The notes under the pieces are model-generated. The model was not told the DNA's origin and searched no databases. It saw only the letters and a list, made by a program, of their open reading frames with translations. Position numbers and translations under genes: made by a program. A DNA stretch of 64,000 nucleotides, taken from positions 44,910,666 through 44,974,665 of the forward strand of contig LS997565.1 in assembly GCA_000469685.2 (NCBI GenBank), written 5' to 3'. The stretch is from Haemonchus contortus. Taxonomy: Eukaryota; Nematoda; Chromadorea; Rhabditida; Trichostrongylidae. Shown here in pieces: positions 44,106 to 57,497 of this stretch (its first letter is position 1; each line of letters starts with the position of its first letter).

Positions 44106-46225
44106 TTTGGAAATCGTAGAAACTTCATAGCGTTGAGCTGGACCTATAGAAAACTAACTTGAACTAAAACTAAGCTTCCCACTTGCGAATGCCAATCACC
44201 CGAACTAAAAATATCCTGTACTGTTAGTCGAAAGATCGGATCCAATTATCCTTTATACAAGGTATAAAAAAATCGTAGAAAAATAATTTTCTACACAGCT
44301 CGCTATTTTTGATTCAAAGTATGCACTCAGCACATGATAAGTGTTTTCGAGTTGAGTGAAAATATCCGCCCTTCCACTTGGTTAGCATCCATTCAAAAGG
44401 AAATGTCACATTATTTCAGAACCATCCCAGCTCCCGGCTTGTTCTTATGACAGGATTATTAAATTCATTTCTATTAATACTTCATAAAAAAGATGTGTTA
44501 GTATCACGAGGTAACAAATTGTAGCATTGAGTAGGACCTGAGCTGAAATTATAGAACCGAAGTATTTTCTTCTTGTTCCTACAAAGAACGAGAAGGAACT
44601 GGAGTAGAGGAAAATTTAAAAAGGTTGTGGTGCTAAAAAAACCAAAGCCAACTCAAGTCACCTTCGATTGGTGGGATAGCGTTGGCAAAACTTACACACC
44701 ACCGTTGAGAGGGCCAGTTGTTTTACGGCGGTAAGTGAATAATGAGGTTCTGTGTTTCTTAAATAGTCTGAGGGCGAGCCGGTATCACATGGGTTCCGAA
44801 CAACTACGCCTACATGGAAGGCACCTACAAAAGTGCAGTCTTTCTTTCTCCCTTTCGCGGTTTCAAAAAAAGTGATGATTATTTTTGCAGAGTTCAATTC
44901 AATCAGCCATCCACATTTTAGAAACTTGTCGAGAAGACATAAAAAATATATCAATCCCTCTACGGGAAAGTTAATAGTGTAGCAGATCCCTAAGAAAGCA
45001 GCTCAAGCTGAACTCATCAACCCTTTTGTCTGCATTTTACTTATTGCATTCACAAGAGTGTAATCTCTATGTCTCTTTATAAGCTTGGTACCACTTCGAT
45101 CCTTAACATTCAAGATCTTCAGCCCTTCAAGCTCAAAACAAAGACGCCATTCTCGAGGCCGCTTCTACCGAAAGAGACATCTTTGCCATGTCCACAACAT
45201 CATCGCATAGCCCAACTGCCAAGCTTTCCAAAGCTGCTGGGAGCTAAACCACAAAAGCAAAGACCCATCATTTTGCACCTTTGATCTGTATGCCCCGTCA
45301 TTGAGGCCAATCCAGGATGTTTCAACAGCTCTATGAAGGATGTAGTAGTCGGGGGATAATCTCTAAAGATTGTTAACAGATTCTATATCTTCCACTCCAC
45401 TAGAAAATTTGTTATTGATTGAATAGACTAGTCTGAGGATCAAGGGCAAAAGACCAATTCAGACAGGGTAGGCATGAAGAATAATCAAGGGGTTGAGCAA
45501 GCTAGGACGTAGATTGCAGTTGTTGGAGCGATCAAGCATTACTTCTGGAGCATCACTCTACTTCCATTTGAAATCACTGAAACATTAACTTGTGTTGAAC
45601 ATTTTTTTTTGAATTTTCAAAAATCAAAAAAGCGATGCCTGCTTGAGTGTACACTGTATATGTGGGGGTGGTAGGCATCGAATGAAAAACCATTTTTTTT
45701 ATTGGAACTAGGAAAACCAGTGAATAGGGATCGAAATTCTCAAAGAAATCAAGTTGTTTGGAGCGGTATGAATATGTACCTGGGAGTTTCCCAGATTTGA
45801 TCCACAGAAGAGCCATCAACATGGGTGTTATGTGCATTAACTAGAAGCCTTCTTACGTTGTAGCTTTTCACATCATTAAGTATTAGCAATTAACTATTCA
45901 GAGCATATTGATAGGAAATCTTTGTTTTCTTTTGTAGTTTATTCAAATACCAAATTATAACTCGAAAAAAGGCTAACTCAAAAAATTTTCACTTTCGGTG
46001 CATTATGGATGGACAAACTTCGGTTGTCTTCTTTCAGCTTCTCTACTGTTTATAAAGGCAGGTAGGTTGGATGTGAAGGAAAAAGCCACTCCAACTTGCA
46101 TTTTACGTCAAAAAAAATCTTGGAAAAGGACAAAGCGTTCACATTGTAATAACTCATAATGTGGTTAACATTTACAGATATGAGTCACTTAGACGAAGGG
46201 AAATGAAATGCGCTTTCAAAGAAGA

Positions 46226-46226
<1 letters not shown>
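44106..46226. other. Stretch with no recognised gene
   Basis: Short open frames only. The minus-strand frame at 44,658-44,954 has repeat-like character (gttcggaacccatgtgatacc) and may be another decayed repeat. Confidence 0.4.
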
Positions 46227-46306
<80 letters not shown>

Positions 46307-46321
46307 TATTATTATTATTAT
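46227..46321. repeat. (ATT)n microsatellite
   Basis: About 95 bp of ATT repeats with one interruption (tac). The apparent poly-isoleucine frames on both strands are translations of this array. Confidence 0.97.
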
Positions 46322-46682
46322 TGAGAAGGTTATTGCAACAGCCAATTTCCGACAAAATGAAAACGGATATCTAATGCTGATTGAATAAACGAGACTCGAA
46401 GGATTTCTAGGCTCCAGGCCAAGGCCAAGAATGTTACGATGACTCAAAGGGGTTTATTTGTAAAGGGGAAACTCACTTTCAACCAATGGGACATGGACAG
46501 CAGGCCGCCTCATCAAGTTAGAGGCGGGACTGGCCATTGGACTTTTCAGAGACTTCGAGCGTTGTTTGGACCATTTTTTCATACTACAAGTTTCACTGTG
46601 TGATTCTTTGGTGGCTTTTTCTTCATTAAGTGAGATTTTCGCAGAGTCATTAGGCAATTTATAACACGTAAATATCTCTCTC

Positions 46683-46930
46683 ACAGGGCGGAGATGGCGC
46701 AGTGAGAAATGGCGCACTATCAAAAGCGCAATGTTACCAAGATCGAATCTTCAATTGGTACCCACAAGCCAACCGATTTTTCCATTTCTTCAAGACCGTT
46801 TACTTAAACCAGATTTGCCTGGGGACTTGTACATCGCCATTGGGTAGCGCCATTCATTGTGAGGGCCACATAGACATGCAAAATACCACTACGACTCTGA
46901 AAGTCGTGCATCCTGATAGCGAGGAGATCT
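46683..46930 (+). mobile_element. tRNA-like SINE, copy 3
   Basis: Head gggcggagatggcgcagtga, then aaatggcgcactatc and a B-box-like gatcgaatctt. The tail CACTACGACTCTGAAAGTCGTG corresponds to copy 1. More diverged than copies 2 and 5. Confidence 0.55.
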
Positions 46931-48239
46931 ACTCCGTGAGGCCTTGTTTATTTATCATCTCTCATGGTAAAACAACGAAAACATTAGATACCATGATATT
47001 AATCCTATTTTAATACTCGCCGCATTAGCATGAAGCCGAGCTGGTTCCAAAATTGGAATATTGAGTCGGGCAGTTGGCGAGAGTCAAAAAATTTTGTTTT
47101 TCAGATGATACCTCCCAAAACAAGAGAGTCGAGCTTCTTGTCTGGATCCCTGTAAATTTTTCTTTATGAACTTCCGCTTTAGGACGATGGAAGTCTACCG
47201 AGTCTACCATTTTTTTAAATGATAGTGTCGTGGCTTAGGCATCGAAAGGACATTAATCCATTTATATGTCTGATGGACATGCTCAACCCAGAGTAGTAGG
47301 AAAAACTGCACAAGTCAGCGAAGACGAAAGAGGGCGATTGGAACTGAAGGGGGATCGGAAACAAGAGAAGCATAAAGGTCATGCTCAGAAGTAAGCAATG
47401 GGTAATACTGTAGTGGACAAAGTAGCACAGCACCATAACATTCCAGCAGTGGCACGAGTTGCGTTCTTCAGCCTATTCCCTACAAGATCTCTCTCATGCT
47501 TCCGCCATTTGCTGATTAGATGATATTTGCTTGCGTCAATCCCAAATTGAAGAAATAAGTCGGCAGAAAAAGAAAGTCAGCATGCATTTTTGCTGAAGTC
47601 AAAAAAGTACGGAGTACGGTAGAGACAGCTGAAAAAACGGTTGAGAAGTTCATAAGCCATTTTCTTGGGTAATCATGGTCCGACATAGAGTGTATCGACA
47701 AAAACATGCTGTAAGAAGAATGATAGTTTTTAGAAAAGTAGAGAAAAATCCCAAAACGAATATTAAAGTGCTTGAAAAGAAATGAACCTGAAATCTAGAA
47801 AGAATGAATTATCACCCAAACGATTTCGAATTCCTAGCTGAACGTGGCTTCTCACCATGAACAGGATCAAGTGAAGGAAAAAAAGTAAGAAAAAGGACTG
47901 TCTCCATACTTCAATGCTCATCCATCTTCTACTAAACAGGGCAGTTCGAACCACAGTCCGCAGAAACAGAATTGGGACGTGGGGTTAAATGGTGCAGTTA
48001 TAGGGGTGATGTGTGAATAAATGGAACCTGTGCTGAATAAGGGCTTGATATGAAAAAAAGGCCACAAACTTTACGGCCATTTATGGATTGCTAGCTAAGA
48101 CACCGTGATCCTTATGCTAACGGTGCATTGGAACACCTTCCGATATGTAGTTCTGTAGTAGTACTATCAAATTAGTCCACGAAGTGAATAAATTGTAGCT
48201 GTAATCGGCTGCAGTAATCATGGCATCTGCTATAAGTGG
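46931..48239. other. Stretch with no recognised gene
   Basis: No gene, structural RNA or strong repeat recognised. Confidence 0.5.
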
Positions 48240-48500
48240 AAATCTGAATAAAGGAATAAAAATGAAGGATGGAGTCTTTGGCGTTGATCAATCCATCATC
48301 AAAAGGCGCTCCCTGCATTCAATTTCCTTTCAAAATTGCAGAGGCGTTTTGAATGGGTTGCGCCCCATACAATGGCTAACTATTACCAGACCATGTACAA
48401 ACCAGTGCTTATATCTTCTCATACGAAAACCTTCGTATAAACGGGCGAGCACTGCTGAGGGAGACGGTCCGGGACCATAATGTGACATTGCGCGCCTCTT
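48240..48500 (-). mobile_element. tRNA-like SINE, copy 4
   Basis: Plus-strand blocks aatgaaggatggagtctttg, gcgttgatcaatccatc, gaatgggttgcgccccat, ccatgtacaaaccagtgctt and cattgcgcgcctcttgcc follow copies 2 and 5 in order. Confidence 0.55.
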
Positions 48501-51500
48501 GCCAATGCATGAAATCGGCCCATGTAGGAACACGTTGATACCAAATGATACTAAAACCGGCTAACCAGAATGTGGTCTGCAAAAAACCGGTCAGCTGCTT
48601 CTAACGGCACACAGCAAGATATTATAATTGGTGTTGTAGTACCTGATCCAATAAGTAAAGCGGGGGTGGACGGGTGAACCACTTCCCATCAACAACAGCT
48701 TTTTACTGATAAAATTTTAGGCTTATCCCGTGGTTTATGGCTCTAGTTTCCAAATATTTTATTTAATCGGAGAATTAATCTTATAGACACGATCTTTCAA
48801 GCAAACGAGACTTCTTTGAGATGAATTTCTCATTAGGCTAACTAGATGCTTGAAGATTAGGGGAATGCTTCGACATAAGACACCATATAAGCCACGTTGA
48901 ACGCCTCCATTATAAGCGTTTTCGATTTCTGCAAAAAGAGCTTCCATGATTCTTGATGATCTTATCCTATCAAAAGTTATGTCCTGAATAGCATCCCGAG
49001 CAGAATACCCAGTGTGTTAGTGGGTATCTAAAGCAGCATCCCGACAATAATTACCCACCTACATGAATCTGGAATAGCTGTAAATGTAGCTATCGAGTCT
49101 TACACATGTTTAGCCATCAGCAGCTTCGCACGCAAGTTTCAATATCGCATACAAGTTTCGATATCGGGGTTCTTTTACCCTTTTGTCATACATTTGATTG
49201 GCTATACAGCATGGATACCTGCGATGAAAATCGGGTACTGTTAGTCAAGAAGATGGGCTGCTCAGCCTCCACTACATTGGGTTTTGACGGTCAATACCGA
49301 ACTTCTTCCAAAAGAGATTCTTCCGCGTATTGGTAAAGCACAACAGAATTTGGTCACTGGTTATTCCTACCCAGTACTGCGCCTCCTAATTGTACTGTGC
49401 AGCTCCAGTGCGTAGTGAACAAGTTGAAAGGAAATCAAGACGAAGCTCAGATTCTTGCTGATATCAGTGCGTTTCACCTTGCCGAATGAACTCAGGAGGA
49501 GCTAAAGATTCTGACTGTGAGTTGGAGGGTTCCTCAGCATCCACTCTATAGCTCTTACCTTGCAACGGCAGATTACCACACTTGCCCACCCAGTCACCTC
49601 CTAAAATTATTCACGAGTTACAGGCATCAATTCGAAACTTAATCGACATCCACTCAGTCTTTGGCCACAACGAAGTATTTCAGATGACAATGGTTCCTGT
49701 TATGCATTGGAAAATATTTCCTAAAAATGCAAAATAGAAGTGTAGTTAAAGCGATCTTGAAGTTACATGCCATCCTTCCACATATGTACTATATGAAGAG
49801 CCTTACTGCCAAGGCATCGACAGTAAGCTGGAGAATTCAGAGCAAGGGTGTTGCGATGGTTGTCGACTTGCAACGAGGAAAGAGAGCTTATAAAGGCAGC
49901 CATGGGTAGGGTGCAAAAGTCTGTAGGCCCGCCTCCGATTAGAACCTATAGGAAGCTCATACGACATATAATATTTGGAAAGGGTATTTGGCTAAAACAG
50001 TAAGTTAGACAAATGAATGGGAAGCAACAAGCCATTTCCCAAGCAAATACACCCACCATTAGCATTTAGGAAATGGGAGCTCTTAAAGAACTGGTTTGTG
50101 TGGGTGAGGTTTTGAAATGTAAGTGGCCCAAAAAGATTGTTGTCCTGTATAATCACTTATATGACTATTTATGCAGTCCACGTATGCATACCTTATCGTG
50201 ACATCATTTTCGCCCTGGACAATTATCACTCTCATGTACATAAGCCCAGCTCCTAGAACCGGAAGCATTCTCTCACAACTAACTCATCCATGGCTTACGT
50301 GTTTTGATGGGAATGCATAGGGCTTTGTGGGAAGTCGTTTTAATGGCAAGCTTCTAGAAATCTAGAAATGTTCCAAAAGTTAGGAATGATGTTGATTTTT
50401 CTGTCAAATTAGCACAGATCCATTCGAAATGACGCACTACACCGAACTTTTTCACCGGCTCCTTTTCTGGTGATGGAAGCTAAGGTGAGGTTCAGTTACG
50501 TCATGGATCTGAGTGCTCCTAAGGACGGAGAAGTACATCTGACTAATTGTAAGTGAAAGAGTTGTTAATTGGCTTGCCATACGCAACATTCTCACAAACA
50601 ATAACCTGTCCTTTCAAAATCGGTATCTAATGAACTTGATTACTCCGTGTATTCTTGAGATCTGGGTTGATCTATTTTCATCAACAAGAGAGCTACTGAT
50701 GTGTTAATTAACGTTTTTGTAGTATTGATGGAGCTATTCAGGGAATTAGGGAAATGACATGTTGTGGGTAGCCGAAAATGACGTAGCCTTTGAGTAATAC
50801 ATAAGCTTCGAAATGCATGGAAACAATTGGACATGGGCCCACATTCTGTGAGAATCTAGAAGTAGTCAAGCTTCTATGGGTAGTCACATGTCATCGTCAT
50901 CGTTGCCAGGTCGAAAACGGGTCACCACTGGCAAGGAAGCCTTGATCGACCTATTAACAGAACCTCAGATCTAGACCTATCAAAGGCTGAAACGGCTAGT
51001 CGAAGGTCGGGGGTAGGATGCGAGGGGAGGGGGCTGACTCATGGTTCAGTGGCTGAGGGCGCTGTTTTTGGGACTCCAATGACCGAGTTCGCTGCCCTGG
51101 TCGAACAGATACTCGAGAAAATCTTCCCTATCCTCACATTACCATCTGAGATCTCACTACACAGAGGACGATTCATTCATAGTCATTAAAGTTAATTCGC
51201 ACCCATGACTCATTGGTATGAGATGGGCTTCATTTACACTACCGAAATCCCCTAACTTTTTCTAGGACTTTTTTCTGACCCAAGTATGTAATTTCCTTTG
51301 GATTAATGGCTAATCCAATAGCATTTCGGAGCTATCTGAAAACGACATCTGACATCACAATTGTTTTCCTTTTCCGTCCAATGACTTTGCCCGTCTGGGC
51401 GAATTATGACACACTAAAAATAAAACAACAATAAGTAACTTAATAGAGTTTTTGCAGAAGGGTTGCAGGCTGAAAATAGCTTTATGGTTTTTCCAGATCA

Positions 51501-54420
51501 CGCAAGAACGTAAAACTTCCTCAGCCCAATAGATCTTCATAATACTTCTGACGAGCCTTCGGTGAACAAGAAACTCAATCCTCACCAGGAATATGCTGGA
51601 CAGATGTAAGTGAATAATATGTAATAAACAAAATCAGTAACGAAGACTTGTAAAGCACTATTGCCCGAACTCTTGCGGGCGAATACGACTTGATTTGAAG
51701 CAGTCAGAAGTTAGAATAACTGCTATAAAACTCTGGTTTCTGGCGCTCGGAGCTCATAAGGTCTTTATCCTATGAGGGTGCGCCATGTTGTTGACTACTC
51801 GTCAACATTGCACTAACGTTAGAGTGGCATCCGGCAATTAATATGAGTAGCTTACGTAGGCTGATTTATGGGTGATCTTGTTTATGTATTCAAAATTAAG
51901 TCAGAAGTTCAGAGGAAAACAAAAGGCTTGTAAGTATGCCTTTTGAGCATGCAAAACTCAACTATCGTCAAAGAGTCACTTCGCTTCGCTAGAATATAAT
52001 ATTTCTTAATCCTGCCGAAAATTTCCTCCTATAAACACAAACACGATTAAAAAAATCATTTTTGAAAAGAGTTGCAGAATGTTGCATGGCTTAGGTGTTA
52101 AGCCTATCACGCCCTCGCCTCAGATAGGCTCAGGCTATGAGCATAATGAAAAAGATAATATGCACAAAGCTTCACTCATTGAGCAATGTCAAAACTAACC
52201 CTTTCTGTGAAGCCCGGATCTTCCAGCTGAATAGAAGGTCGAGGAGAGTTAAGTGTTGCACATATGCATAAATATAGGAGTGCATATATTGTAAAATTTG
52301 AGTTGGTAAGGCATCAGTATACAAAAACGGACGTGATGACCCACAAACTGATATCACCTGGACCAGTTATCTCTTGTACCCTTGAAAATGGTCTTCGATC
52401 GGATTGCTCTCCATTTTTTAGGGCGTGCCTGAGCTTATAGGTCAGCCCTGATGCTCAAAAGCTTTGTAGAACCTATTCAGTTTATTTTCGGCGATCATTT
52501 TACTGGCTGATCACAACAAAGATTGACAGTCGGCAGTATGCATTAAGTTCAAAGTTCCTTTCACTCAAGAAGTTCGATTCGTATTCTCTATACTGGCTGG
52601 GTTCAGAGGTATCAGTAAAACGCTCGGAAGTGTAAAAGTAAGATCAGCGATGTTCTGGCATTCACTGACGACTCATTTGAATTGGGAATTATAACTTGAC
52701 TTTTGACCAGCAAGTTGTGAAAACCTTGTGATAGCTAACTTCTTGGAGTTGTAGTTTCCACTTCTAGGAATCATACTGAATCATCTAGTTCTTGGAAAAG
52801 GACAGGGTTAGTAGGTTTGGATGGGATGCGTGACATCTATGTACTGATAATCTCCACTTGTCTTTCGCTATCCTATTCGAGTAACGAATCTCAAGCCAGT
52901 TGGTTCTGATTCAGAAGAAAGAGGACTGTTAGGTTTGGGTTTGGTATAGGCTTTGGCTTCACTCAGTGATGAAGAGGTCCGGGTTGCGTTAAGAAGTGGG
53001 AAATTTTAGTGAAAGCTCGATAACGCTCAATCCAAGGAGGTCAGGGTGAGCTTTAAAGCTCTGTGCCAGCGTATTGCACAATTACTGGAGGAGCGTCGAT
53101 AAACTATTCAGTAAACTCCGACTACGGCCTTCTTTCTTAAGCAGATAATTCAGATCCGAATGCATATTTCTAGCAGATTCAAGCAAAAAGAGCTATCAAA
53201 GTAAAACAACGTGAAGCTCAAGCTTTCTGTGCATGAATATTGCTGGATATCATGTAAAAAAGAAAACATTCAGGCAAAAGGCACAAAAGTTGTAAAAATG
53301 AAGAAGTCTTGGAAAAACCGGCTTGACTGAGAATCAAAATCCCGATTGCTAGAACGATGGTCGCGATCCTAAAGAGGATGCACGAATAGGTCTCCATTTG
53401 AACGTGGAGGAGGATGTTTGATGTGTAGCCTGCTCAACTCTGTGATCAACGTCCCATCGAGATGAGCCTGGGAGCCTAGCCCGTGAATACCGTCGTTTGA
53501 GAAGTGATCTTTGAAAATGTTCATCACTTTTCGGCCCTATGAAAAGCATGGAAAAGGACTGACGTAGAAGGGATCATCCTTTTGGACTGTAGAGGGTTCT
53601 TGTAGGGTGGTAGCCACAGCTTCTACTTCAATCAGGGTTTCCAAGAGTTGATGGCAGGCATGCGCTCAGCTGTTACCAAAGATTGGGTAGAGGGCTGATT
53701 ATGTTGCCTATCCTGGAGAAAAAGTAGAGTAGTTGAAGGATTACATATAATACATCTTCTATGTTTGCTCCAAAAAAAGGTGGTCATACCGAGATGCATG
53801 GCTTAATTTGATCTCTTCTGAAATCGGATTTTCAGTGGTACCACAGAATTGTTTGCACCTGTTAAAAATTTTCTTCATCGCCTGAAGATATTTCTCGCAA
53901 CCACATGGATCAGTGCATTGTTGGCTTCATCACTTCAACCAAGATTCACATATATTAAGTATGCATAACACTGTCGCGACCAACGATAAGTTCCATTCTT
54001 GGAAGACTGTGAGTAAGAATGAGTTTTGTGTGGGAGCACAGACTCAAGATTCTCTGTGTCCATGATTTTCGTATCTCACAGTGTAAGTCAAGCACGAATT
54101 CATGACATCACCATTGCTTTTACTATAATTCCAAATGAGAATGAGGTGTGGGTGTATACGACAAAGAATTCAGACAGCGAAGTAATCTTTGTTACTTGCT
54201 TTCTTGCATTTCAAATGTCGAATGCAAAAGTTTTGCATATGAGTGATATCACAGCGAAATCCAAAATATTCAGTATAAACATGCCAGAATGTCATCATGT
54301 AGAATACTACTGCGTAGATGTTTTATGGAAGATGGTGCCTCACTGGAAGAAGAATTCGTTATTTTAATAATGCCAACTGATATCACATCATATAAACTTT
54401 TGGAAGTCATTAGGTGCATT
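48501..54420. other. Long stretch with no recognised gene
   Basis: Only short unsupported open frames. A SINE-like head may be present at about 51,035-51,105 (atggttcagtggctgagggcg). Unrecognised exons remain possible because genes here are split into small exons. Confidence 0.4.
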
Positions 54421-54663
54421 CATAGTCCGCCGGCCGGCCGGCGTGCACGAGGCAGTGCTAGGAGGAAGGAGGGCGGTAGACGGTCAGTCGAGGGGTTGAA
54501 AACAAAGAAGAACAAGATCAAAAACCAAACAACCAGGGGTCTGTACAAATGATTTTTGATCTTATCTCTCCTTGTTTACAGCCCTTTGAAAGGCTGACTG
54601 ACCGTCTGCCCCCCTCCTCCCCTAGCACTGCCTCGTGCACGCCGGCCGGCCGGCGGACTATGA
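54421..54663. mobile_element. Near-complete hairpin (foldback MITE), about 243 bp
   Basis: Arms begin CATAGTCCGCCGGCCGGCCG and mirror exactly at the right end, continuing through GCGTGCACGAGGCAGTGCTAGG. Imperfect pairing through AGACGGTCAGTC and AAGATCAAAAA reaches almost to the centre. No coding capacity. Target duplication not certain because the palindrome extends into TTCATAG. Confidence 0.8.
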
Positions 54664-55309
54664 AAGCAGCCATTTGATCAGCTCTCCTCTTTCTCACACC
54701 GGGCAAAGAGTATTTACGTTTTTAAAGGTGTTGTACATGATACGATGCATTGAATAAGGGTCTTTAGGTAGCACACCCGCCTCGATCAGGGTTGATAGAT
54801 TACAGCGCTTGTTGATATACCTTACGAATTTGTTTCATTCATTCTGAAATACATTCAATTGTAATGATCTTGAATTCAGGGCTAATTCAGATGAAAGTTG
54901 AGTAGACTGCATTCAACTCAAACACGCAGGCTTTCTCAAAAATTATAATAGCAGAGACGTAATGCAGGTGAATACAAAAGAACAAGGGTCATACTCACAG
55001 TAAACAACAATGTAAAAACTAAAACCGTATTCAAACATTTGTAAGATTGTGCACGAGGCAGAAAGGACAATACAGTAAAAGAACACGGTACTAAAGTAAT
55101 CTACTGCGGACCTTGGCTCAAACGTGGTCATACTGGAATGTAGCCCCCGACTACTCACTTACAAGCCTTGAGTCCTCGCCCACAGTCTTTTTTCATTGTG
55201 TTGTATATGCGGCGGGTTTGAGATTAACGTATTCACATAAGGTCATGACGTGCAAGAAATATGTTGTCCGTAAAATTTTGCGGCCGTTGCACTCTATCCC
55301 AGAGCAAGA
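54664..55309. other. Stretch with no recognised gene
   Basis: Nothing recognised between the 54.4 kb hairpin and the 55.3 kb foldback cluster; only short open frames. Confidence 0.5.
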
Positions 55310-56095
55310 TCATGTTGGTATGGGTACATGCGTGCGTCTGAGGATGCGTGCGGCAAATTGCGCGGCGAAGTGCGCGGTGATTCGAACGAGCCTGGCGCCC
55401 ATTGGAGCCCAACTTTGAAGTACAGTAGATCAGTAGGGTCAGCTGATACTTATGATCAATTATACTTCAAAATTGGGCCCCAATAATAGACGCCAGAGTC
55501 GTTCGAATCACCACGCACTTCGCCGCGCGCATCCTCGGACGCGCGTAAATTCCGTTCCTCAAATCACCCGGGGGACGGGGGACGGTTCATTCGTGCGGTT
55601 GGAGCTGCGCACGGGAAATTGTGCGGTGAAACTCATAGCGACTCGGGCGAAATTAGCTCTCTCCTCTTATTTTGGGGCCCAAATTTGAAGTAGAGTCAAT
55701 TAGCGGTGTCATCTGACTATACTAATAAACTCTACTTCAAGTTTGTGCCCCACTGATAGATTCAGAGTCGTCCAAAATGCCTCGAATTTCTCCGCGCAAT
55801 TTGCCACGCGCAGTTGGAATCGCACGGTTGTACACACCACGGTCACCTGGGTATGGGTACATTACCCAAGTCTGTGTGGACGAAACAAATAACGGCAAAA
55901 TTCGCGGCGATCTAAACGACTTCAACGCCTATCACTGGGACCCATATTTGGGGCAAATTCGAACTGTAGAATAATCTGACCATACTAATCTAGTCCTCTC
56001 CAAGTTTTGCCTCAATTGTAGGCGCCAAAGTCGTCTAAAACGCCACGAATTTCGCCACGCTCATCCAGAGTTGGGTGAATGTTCCGTCCTTCATG
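55310..56095. repeat. Three tandem GC-rich foldback units
   Basis: Three inverted-repeat units of about 250 bp follow each other: about 55,310-55,560, 55,575-55,840 and 55,841-56,095. Each has an arm like GGGTACATnCGTG...GCGGCAAATTGCG, a central AAGTAnAGT-type spacer with a gactatactaat-like core, and a return arm GCCnnAGTCGT..AAnnnCC..GAATTTCnCCGCGC. The units differ by 15% or more by eye. The same family is at 16.2-16.9 kb. Confidence 0.7.
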
Positions 56096-57497
56096 TCATT
56101 ATGGAAACCGGGTTCCTGCCCAGAATACTCACAAAAGTGGCGACTTTTCACATTGTGTTCAGAGAAGCTACCGGAACAGGCCTATTACTCTGATAAGCCG
56201 GAAAATCGCATTCACTCAGATTAACTTTTGTGAAATTCCTGTTTCAGATAACATGAGTTATTGGGCTTACTTCTTCAACAATATCCTAATCTGTGAATCA
56301 CATAATTATTCGTGTCTATAAGAAATGGAAATCGCGGCGAACAATGTGGCAATACAGTTAAGCTACGTGAAATCAACCATGAGCAGCCGAACAGATTTTA
56401 CCATCTCGAAGAGAGTAGAATCAACGTTCATAGTGCTTTCAGTGCCGTTGCGAGCGAAAAATTCGAGAAATGATGAAGGCGAAACAATTTCCTATATTTT
56501 CACCGTAAATGTGCTTACGTCCAGCAATCATTCAAAATTTATCATAATGAAAAAATATATGATATGAAAGATTTTCCAGGCATAAAAACATTTATGCCAA
56601 ATTCCTTTCTAAGCAGAAAATGCCCTCCGAAAGTTGTGTAATGGTGTAACAGAGAAGAATTTAGCAAGCAAACAGTACAATCGTGCCATAAAAGTTAGAC
56701 GTTTACTACTTTATTAGTTGCAAACTCGTTCATTACACACGAGCAAAATTAATAACGTGGACATAAATGTAGTGAAATGTTTTTAAAGAATAATCGAATT
56801 CGTTGCTTGTTTGTAATTTGTTAACTATTAGGCATTGACTAATATAACACATATTCATTGTTTGTTCCTTCCAACTTGAAAAATACAACAGCGAAATTCT
56901 TCAGAGGGCAACAATGTGCCAGATAAATGTTTTCGCAAATAATTAGATTTAGTGCTATTTTTAGCAAGGGATGAATAAATACAAAGCGATTTGTCCAGAG
57001 TAACTTGGTCAGGATCAGATGGTAATAGAGCCATTCATAGTTACTGGTAGGTACCCCAACTTGACATCAAATTTAATAAAATGCAAAATCCGACGATCAA
57101 GTAATTCATCACAAGGATTTCGAAAAATAAGGTGCAGACACAAACGATGCCAACCCTTTGAAAAACTGATTTGAGCGTCGGTAATTTTAGAATTACGACT
57201 CTGAAGACGAAGAAATGCCTTTATTCTCCTTCTGTTCTTTTCTCTTATTGCGCCCACTGTTGTGGAGAGAAACCTTGTATCGATTAGATCACTTGTAGAA
57301 TTTTATTAAAAAATCTTTCGAATGTAAATTCAAAATTTCAGAAACGGATACTAGCCAAATGAGATTTAAGAATCGCATGAACACTTTATCCGTCTTATAA
57401 CAATGCGCAACATCAAAGACGCTCGAATTCATCATCTTCGACATCCGCACAGGTCTCGAGGCAAAGCAGCAAAGCCTTCACAGTGGCAGTATCATAC
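56096..57497. other. Stretch with no recognised gene
   Basis: AT-rich. Holds the continuation of the 57.5 kb gene if the frame shift proposed there is real: an acidic C-terminal-like frame ending ETCADVEDDEFERL at about 57,416. Otherwise nothing recognised. Confidence 0.4.

Noticed and set aside
46161..46447. Poly-isoleucine proteins on both strands
   Set aside because: Translations of the (ATT)n microsatellite.
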